Source: Solen grandis (lineage: Eukaryota; Mollusca; Bivalvia; Adapedonta; Solenidae). Taken from it: DNA of 64,000 nucleotides. The first letter of the stretch is position 1, and the number at the start of each line of letters is the position of its first letter. Shown here piece after piece: positions 36,801 through 45,800 of the stretch. The position numbers were made by a program, and so were the translations under genes. A model generated the notes under the pieces. The model was not told the origin of the DNA, made no database searches, and saw nothing but the letters and a program-made list of their open reading frames with translations. Where the stretch lies: NCBI GenBank assembly GCA_021229015.1, contig CM037781.1, positions 65,492,035 to 65,556,034 of the forward strand. The letters run 5' to 3'.

Positions 36801-39800
36801 CATTTCTTAAGCAATCATCTTCAAACTTTATGACAATGTTTATTACCATCATCTCACGGCCAACTTCAATTATGGCTGATATTAACTTCTTAGGTCAGGA
36901 ATTATGCCCCTTTTGATATTAAAATATGCCGATTTTCAGTTTGTTTGCACTCTAGCATCTTCATTTCTTAAGCAATCATCTTCAAACTTTATGACAATGT
37001 TTATAGCCATATTCTTTTGGCCAAGTTCGATTATGGCTGATATTGGCCCATAAGGTCATGAGTTATGCTCCTTTAAATATTAAAAAATGCCAATTTTTAG
37101 TTTGTTTGCACTCTAGCATCTTCATTTCTTAAGAATCATCTTCAAACTCTATGACAATGTTTATAGCCATATTCTTTTGGCCAAGTTCGATTATGGCTGA
37201 TATCTGTCAATTAGGTCAGGAGTTATGCCCCTTTTGATATATAAAAATGTAATATTTCACTTTATTTGCACTCTAGCATCTTCATTTAATCTCTTCAATC
37301 TTAAAAAAATTTTAACCATATTTTTCTGCCAAGTTCGATAATGGCTGACATCTGCCAATTAGGTCAGGAGTTATGCCCCTTTTGATGTTTAAATTTGTGT
37401 GTTTTAAGCCATAATTTTCAGTCAATTTACTTCAAATTTGACAACAGGCTCTTTTTGGAATAATAAATAATCTGATGGATTATGTCTTCAGTACAACTAT
37501 GCTAAAATTTAGTAACTTGTACAGGCAATGAAAGCAGTTTTTCTCAGGTGAGAGTCTTTAGGGCCACCTTCGCCCTCTTGTTGAAAATACCATAAAGAAC
37601 AATATTTTTATCATGATGCAATGCAGTTCTAATGCTATGCAGATCTTAATGATCAGTCTATTAATTATTAAGTTATTTGTCGAATGATAGTAGCTGACAT
37701 GAATATCTTTTTGCCGAATTTTGCCTTTTTGGGGGGAGGAATAACTTTATATATCGCAAAAACAGATAGGTTTAAACATAAAGTAAGTACATATTTGAAT
37801 TCAGAAGACCTTTCTAACAGTACCTGGGTTTTTAAAATCGAACATCATATAAGGAAGTTGCATGAAAGTAAGAATTTCTGAAGAAAAAAAAAAGAAAAAA
37901 AAGAATTTTTCCTTGTGCTTCTGCAGTTGATCCCACATATTCTAAATTTTATTTCTGTTACATTAAAGGTAAAATGTGATACAGTAATTTATTTTAATGC
38001 TCTGTGCCCCCTTCAATTGAACAAGAAACTTCAATGAAGATATGAAAAATGAATATTTCGTAGAAAAGGAATCTTGTATACCTTTTTAGCATGTTAAGAG
38101 GACTAGTGATACTTCATTCCCTTGCAAAACACGAAGATTGATTATTATTATAGTTATCTTAAAGACGGTTCTGGAAAAATTAGCATTATGAAATTATAAC
38201 TGAAAACAAAGCCAAATATTCCCTTTTGAATGCAATGACTTTAAAATTTAAATTATGTTATATGACATCACAGATTTCCTCTGCTATTTATTTATGTTTG
38301 CACTATACAGCTGTCAATTCAGGATGGATTTTCTTCAATTTTTGAAGATGGTGTATTTCAGAAAACTAAATAAGTATGATCAGGTTTGACATGGTTTGCA
38401 GTGCAGAAAGCCCTTTCTTTTGTCCAGAACAAAAGAAGTCTAGTTCATATTAAATTCAGTCAAGAGTTATCTACCTTGGTTGTCTGATGCCCCTGAACAT
38501 ATTTATAAACTTTCAAGTCAAAACTATAAACAGTTATTGAGATATAAGGTTGATAGTATCTTGCATGCAAAACTTTTAACCAAGAGCTGCAACGCCAACA
38601 TTGACGCCAGGGCGACTACAATAGCTCTCATATTCTTCGAATAGTCGAGCTAAAAATGGAGCATTTGCTCCTAAACAAGAAGGCCATAGAGGCCCTAGAT
38701 TGCTCACCTGAGTATAGGGTTACTCAAGAAACATCTGTACTACATCATGTGAAATTTAGCCTGTAGTTTTGAAGGAGATGATTTTTAAAGTTTTCATTTT
38801 TTCTTTCTTTCTGTTGCCATTGCAACCAGAGTTCTACATGGATCAAGTTCATTTTAGCAACTTTTCTGGAGGTATACCCATGGATCATCCCTGCCCAGTT
38901 TAATCAAATTCTGTTCAGTGGTTTCAGAAGAGATGGCGTTTAAAGTTTTCACTACATACATATAAGGCAAATTAGCCCCACCCCTGGCAGCCATGTTTTT
39001 TTACGGATCAGAATAATCTAAGCAATCTTGGTAAAGAGTTACCCAAGAAATATCTGTACTAAAACATTTTGAAATCTAGCCAGTAGTTTTGAAGGATATG
39101 ATTTTCAAAGTTTTCATAATTTTCTTTCCGTCGCCATGGCAACCAGAGTCCTACATGGATCAAATTTATCTTGGCAACTTTTTGAAGGTTCACCAAAGGA
39201 TCATCCCTGGCAAGTTTAATCAAATTCTGTCAAGCGGTTTCAGAGGAGGTGTCATTTAAAGCAAAGTGTTGATGCCGGACGACGCACAACGCAGGGTGAT
39301 CTAAAAATTGAGCATTTGCTCTAATGGAGCAAATGCTTCCTTTTCCATAATGTTTTCCAAAGTATTCAAAATTAAAATTTTTAATTTTGAAAAAATCACA
39401 AATTTGAATTAAAAATAAAAATTGATATCATGATCAAGGTAATGGGTTAAGCCAACTGTATATAAAGTTTGGTATTGTTATGTCATCTCTGACTCAAGTT
39501 ATCATCTGGAAACACAAGTTTTCCCTGTATTTTCTATTTTAAACACAGTGACCTTGACCTTTAGTCAAAGTGGCCTTGACCTTGATCCAGATGACTTCAA
39601 ATGTAATACCAAGCAAACTCTTAATATTAGCCAACTGTATATAAAGTTTGGTATTGCTGTCATCTCTGACTCAAGTTATCATCTGGAAATGGAAGTTTTC
39701 CCTGTATTTTCTATTTTTAAACACAGTGACCTTGACCTTGACCCAGCTGACTTCAAATTCAATAACAAGCAAGCTCTTCATATGCCGTCTCTGACTCAAG

Positions 39801-42800
39801 TTATCATCTGGAAACTTATTTTCTTTTTTAGTCATGGTGACCTTGACCCGGCTGACTTTAAAATACAATAACAAGCCAGCTGTACATAAATTCTGGTATT
39901 GATATGTCATCTCTGGCTCAAGTTATCATCCGGAAACTTATTTCCTATTTTTAGTCACAGTGACTGAAATACAATAACAAGCAAGCTCTTTATTTGGTAT
40001 TGATATGTTATCTCTGACTCAAGTTATCATCCGGAAGCTAAAGCAGCCCGCCTATACAACAACATTCGCTAATCTAATACCCAGAATTTTTCGTTGAAAA
40101 ATCTGGTTAATGAAATGGGGTCTTGATGTCTTCCTAGGAATTTTTTTTTCAATGTTTTCACTTGGACATGCCCCTGCACTTCTTCAAAAAAGCCAAAATA
40201 AAGCAGTGAAAAATACATTCACAAGAAAAAAAAAAAGTTAAAAGCATCATACTTACAGTCTACAATTAAATCTTGAACAAGCTTTTCTATAAAGGCGCCA
40301 TAATGGGAAGATTTCTGTAACAAGAAAAAGTTAATCACATAAATCACATAATTGCTTTAGCTCTTCTGTAAATTAGAGCCCAATCAGTTTTGAACCTTAC
40401 TAGGCAGTGATGTTTTGTTTGTTTATTGGATTTAACCTCCCAATGACAGTATTTCAATCATTTGGCAATGTCTACTTGAGACAGACATAGTGCTGCCACA
40501 CTGCATTATTAAGCCATAGACATGTGGCATGATACCACACCCAGTCACATTATCCTGACACCAGGCCAACCAGTCCTGGAACTACCCTTATATTCTGAGC
40601 ACCAAGCAAGGGAGCTGTACCAGTTTCAGTACCAGTTTTTTGACTACTAAGCAGAGATGTAATCATGTATTTGTACTGCAGAAGCTCTCCACACTTTCAA
40701 CATGAAAAATCAGGGTTTCTTCTTCAACTCATTAGATCAGGATCAAGATTTTTTTTTTGAAAATTATTACATGTTCCTTGGCAATTGTGTGTCACCTATA
40801 CCAGTACCTTTTTTTTAAGACTTTGGTATGTCGCAGCCAAGGATCGAACCCACAACCTCCCAATTCCCAGCTGACACTCTAACTACTCGGCCACAGGACC
40901 ATTTGAGAGAAAGAGAGAGAACAATCATATTGTGAAGAAACTATGCACTTACACTAAAACTGTTTATCTTGCTTTTCAAAGCATCTTTAAATTGGATAAA
41001 ATCTTCTTCTGTGACTGGAAACATTGCATCAATACCCGTAGCATCAACACCTGAAATGAGGAAACTAAATGTGTGGCACATATTTATGACTTGAACTCCA
41101 TGTCACAGTGTATCCCTGTTTTTTATTTGTGTGTTTTTAACAAATCAGACCCATAAAACTGCCTATTATAAGGTTGGTTCTGTATAAATTTGTATATGTT
41201 GGTTCCAAAAGGGAATATCTCGGATGTAAACAATGATACATCTGTCACACTAAGCACAGATAAACACATGCATAAACAAATAATATTATCTATGTTCAGT
41301 CCTGTAAGTCCTTTGAATCTTATAAAATCACTGGGCTGGATATCTTATTTCCCTCAAGTTGTCTATACATGCACAACTATATTAATCCATTAAATTAAAA
41401 CACGCAGTTGAGTTCTAAAAGAATAATGTAAAACATGACAACAAATATCAAAGACACCTCCGGCCCAAAAATATCATGAGAAAAAAAGCATCTTATTTGG
41501 CCAAAATAAGAAAACTTGTCAATATCATTTGAGATTAAAAAGTCCTATACATGTATGACTTGTTAACATTTTTACATGAGATTTTTCTTCTCATTTATCA
41601 GATTTCAACAAGATTTTCCAGCAAAAGTAGAGGAAATCTCTCAAAATCTTGCCCCTGGATCATCCTTGCTCTGCTAGCCACAGGTTAATCAAATACAACC
41701 TCTCAAACCATTGTTGCATGAAAAGACCACTTTCTTACCGAATGCTTCTTTTGCTAGTTTTAAATCTGATTCCTCCTGTATCCTTTTTAAACGTTCTGCT
41801 TCAGCCTGTTTTTCTTCTTTTGTCATCCCTTTGCTTTCTTCTTTCTATAAATAAAACATATAAATGTTCTAAAAAGTACTAAAGAATAAATAAATAAATA
41901 TCCATTTTTTCCTGTCTTGTTCCCAAAAGCACCATATTTTAATACATCATTTTAGTAGTCACACACATACTAGAATTTAAAACAGACATATATACAGTAG
42001 AAATCATGATTTTCAAATGAGCTTCAGGGATTTTTGTCTACTTTTATTTTACTGACTGCGAAAATCAGCGTTATAAATATAACATTGGAAAATTATAAGA
42101 TACTGAAACTGTCTTATATTAGCAATTAAATCATCTAATTATAGGTGGGATATATGTCCAAGAAAGTTTCAAATCAACATTTAAATTAAAAGAAAGACTT
42201 TATAACAATAAAGCAGTTGAGGACAGTTTATATTTCTTTTTATTTTATACCTATTCATTTTCTGGCCCTAAAACACGCAAAATACGAGACGCAAATACAA
42301 CTCAACAGATTAAAAATCCGTATTATATCAGCATCTAATACATAATAATAATACATAATAATCTTTTTACACTGTCCACTTTACAACAGCGAGAAACAAT
42401 TTTGTTTTGGACACATACTTAAATGGACATAAAATTTCAGAGACTTAGTATAGATAATCAATTAGTACATATTATAAAGAACTTGCCTCCGAGACAATTA
42501 TAAAGATGTATTAATCTTTTTTTTAAACAAGAGGGCCAAGATGGCCCTGTGTCGCTCACCTGAATAAGATGGCTGTGTTAGGCAAAATGACAAAACATCT
42601 GGCATCTAAAGTGTTTTTCTAACATTTGACTAAGTGACCTACATATTGATTCTACCTGAATTTGCACTCAAATGGGAATTCATGCAGTCATCATTCATAT
42701 CATTTTAATGAAGACTGGGACAAAAATGTAGGCCTGTAGTAAGATTTGACCTGGTGACCTAGTTTTTGACCCCACATGACCCAATTTCGAATCTGAGATA

Positions 42801-45800
42801 TCATGTAGGCAAACATCCTGACCAAATCTATTGAAGATTGGGCCGAAACTGTGGCCTCTAGAGTGTTCACAAGGTTTTTCTAAGATTTGACCTGGTGACC
42901 TAGTTTTTGACCCGACATGACCCAATTTCGAACTCATCCAAGGTATCATGTAGACAAACATCCTGACCAAGTTTCATGAAGATTGGGCCAAAACTGTGGC
43001 CTCTAGAGTGTTCACAAGCAATTGTTGACGATGGACGACGGACAAAAGGCGATCACAAAAGCTCAACCGAGCACAAGTGCTCAGGTGAACTAAAAAGAGT
43101 ATTTGTACATCACTTTGACCACTTTATACATGTAAATTCCAACTGATTTGTATTTATATTTCCATAAATATTTCTATAAATGCAAACAAGAGCCATGTTG
43201 ACATGGCCATCCCCTGCCGAATGCTTGATTGCAAGAAGATGTGTTGTAGAGTAGATTTTTTTTTTTTTTTTTAAATCATTTGGTAAAGAATACTAACGTT
43301 TGCAGGGATTATAGATTTGAAACCCATGTGAAGACCTACTAATTCCCCTATTTTACGGTCAACAAGTAGAATGTTAAGGTCACTGTGACCTCTTATAGAT
43401 TTTTTCTTTCACCAAATTATCTCACTTATTAACAAATGGCAATAACTCAAATATTTTGAAAGGTAGATTTTATCATTCTTTTGCAACGCACTCCTCCTCA
43501 ATGAGATCTATCAATCAACCTATGAAGTTTAAATACCTATTGACTTATGTTTTAGAAAAAAATTAAGCCTGAAAAATAACAAGAGTAAAAACTCAAAATT
43601 TTGGGCAATAACTAAAAAATTATGACAGGCAGAGTTATCATTCTTTGAACTTCCAAACCCCCTCAATTTTCTTAAAAATTTCCTAAAAATAACAAAGGAA
43701 TAAAAATTTGGGCAAAAACTCAAAAATTATGATAGGTAGAGAGTTATCATTCTTGTGCACTGCACTTTACCTCTCCTCAATGAAATCTATCCACCTATTA
43801 AGTATCAAGTTGATATCTCAAGTTATGCTCCAGACAAAAATGTGGGACGGAAGGACGGATGAAGACTATTACCATATCCCCCGCCAAAATGCACCATCCT
43901 GCCTTATCTAAATTATAAGCGTGTCCCTTCTACTCATGTATCTGTCAATGAAGTGTGCATCAACACCTCACTGGCAATCCCTGAACTAAACTGACCTTTC
44001 AAGCCTGCTTGTGACACACCTTTGTTTTTATGATAAACACTTCTATAAAGTTTCATGAAAATCCAAACATAGATATGGAAGTTATAGAGCAGACATGAAA
44101 ATGTTGCCTATGAATACCAAAGACAATTTCAACAATCTTGTGACCTTGACCTTTCAAGCATACATATGGTTGATGTGAATGACACATCTCTGTGTCATAC
44201 CTAACACGTCTGTTAGATTTTTATGAAAATCTAAACATAGACATCAAAGATATAGAGCTAACAGGAAAATGAAGCCTATGAATACCAAAGATAATTTCTA
44301 ACAACTCCTGTGACCTTGACCTTTCAAGAGCATGTATTGTTCAAAGTTCAATGAAAATCCATTCATAAGTATGGAAGATATAGAGTGGACATGTAGATGT
44401 AGCCTATAAATACCAAAGAGAATTTCTTACAACACTGGTGACCTTTACCTTTCAAGCGTGCATGTGGTTGATGTGCGCAACACACCTTTGTGTTATGACA
44501 AACACTTCTATAAAGTTTTATGAAAATCCATCCAAAGATATTGAAGTTATAGAGCAGACACAAAGATGTAGCCTATAAATACCAAAGAGAATGTCTAACA
44601 ACTCCAGTGACCTTGACCTTTCAAGGACAAATATGGTTAATGCACACAACACACCTCATTAACATTTACTTACTTACACTACTTATCAGGGTAAAACATG
44701 TGGACTTGCTCCTGTGTATTAAAAAAGCCTACTGTATCACAAAATATCAACAAGGGTGGACACTATTTTGGGGGTTGACTCGCATCAACTCACTTTTTCA
44801 AATCTTTCTGATAAATCTATACAATCTACTTACGGAATCAATAGAATATGCATTTCTTTATTGAAATATTCAAAAATATTGGGTAACCTATCTCCAAATA
44901 CCTCCTTATTCATTTGATATATTCTCATATCCAAAAGATGGGCAACAACATGGACCAGATGTGATAGTTAATTTTGGAATGGCTTGGATTTTACATTATA
45001 TTAAATGTATTACCAATCTCCAATGCAAGAGATCTCGTAAGCATAGATTTCTGCCACAGTGAGCTGAAAAATAGCTGAATTACAGCTAAATAATAGGAAA
45101 ACAATGGCGTTACTTTTTGTACACATCATATGAAAACTGTGTGTGGAACTGAATGATGCCGTCAATCCACTGCACTGGAGTTTCAGTTATTACAGGTGGT
45201 AACGTGTTTTACATTTGCAATGACTACATCTGTACGGGTACCCACGGGAAATAGTATAATGGGTACCTGAGGAAAAGAATTGGACCCGTTTCAGTCCTAG
45301 TCTTGGCCACTTGTGTTGATATTTGAAAGAATATTATGATCTGTTTGCATGCAAATAAAAAATAAATAAATGTTTTAGCAGAACTACTTACATACATTTA
45401 TAGGTGTAAATTGATCATGGGGTTCTTTCCCCAACATTATCAAATACACACAGATGACAGGCAAATATGAATTCTGGGGTTATGCGATAAAAGAATTTAT
45501 TTAATATGAAAAAAAACACGACGTTTGAATGAACGCCATGCCCCCGCAGGAGACCATAGACCTTGGGATTCAAGGTCATTTGAAGGTCAAGGTCATCTGG
45601 CGGGTAGAGCTCATCAAGGTTCATGCACCTGTCAAGTTTGGAAGTGGAAGGACGACCGTGTTACCGTCTAGGTTGAAGTTTTGTGACCACCAGACCAAAA
45701 CCAATATGACCCTGATCTATCGATGCGTGGGCATGAAAATATGAAACTCACTTTAAAATTTCATAACTTGTTCCATATTTGATTAGCCCAATCAATCCTG

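Larger units (their letters stand above)
28436..38443 (+). mobile_element. Family D element, long copy, interrupted by a gypsy element and an A element
   Basis: The variant head is at about 28480-28510 (hairpin CATTCGT-ATCA-ACGAATG) and the 3' end is at 38443. The interior has units of roughly 350-390 bp marked by CATAAAGAACA (about 29750, 30139, 37590). The 3' end has GCAGAAAGCCC, inverted to the 5' GGGCTTTCTGC, then a 9 bp stem (TTCTTTTGT / ACAAAAGAA, 5-base loop), GT and CTAG. A hairpin just before CTAG is the classic Helitron 3' signature. No Rep/helicase is encoded. Confidence 0.6.
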
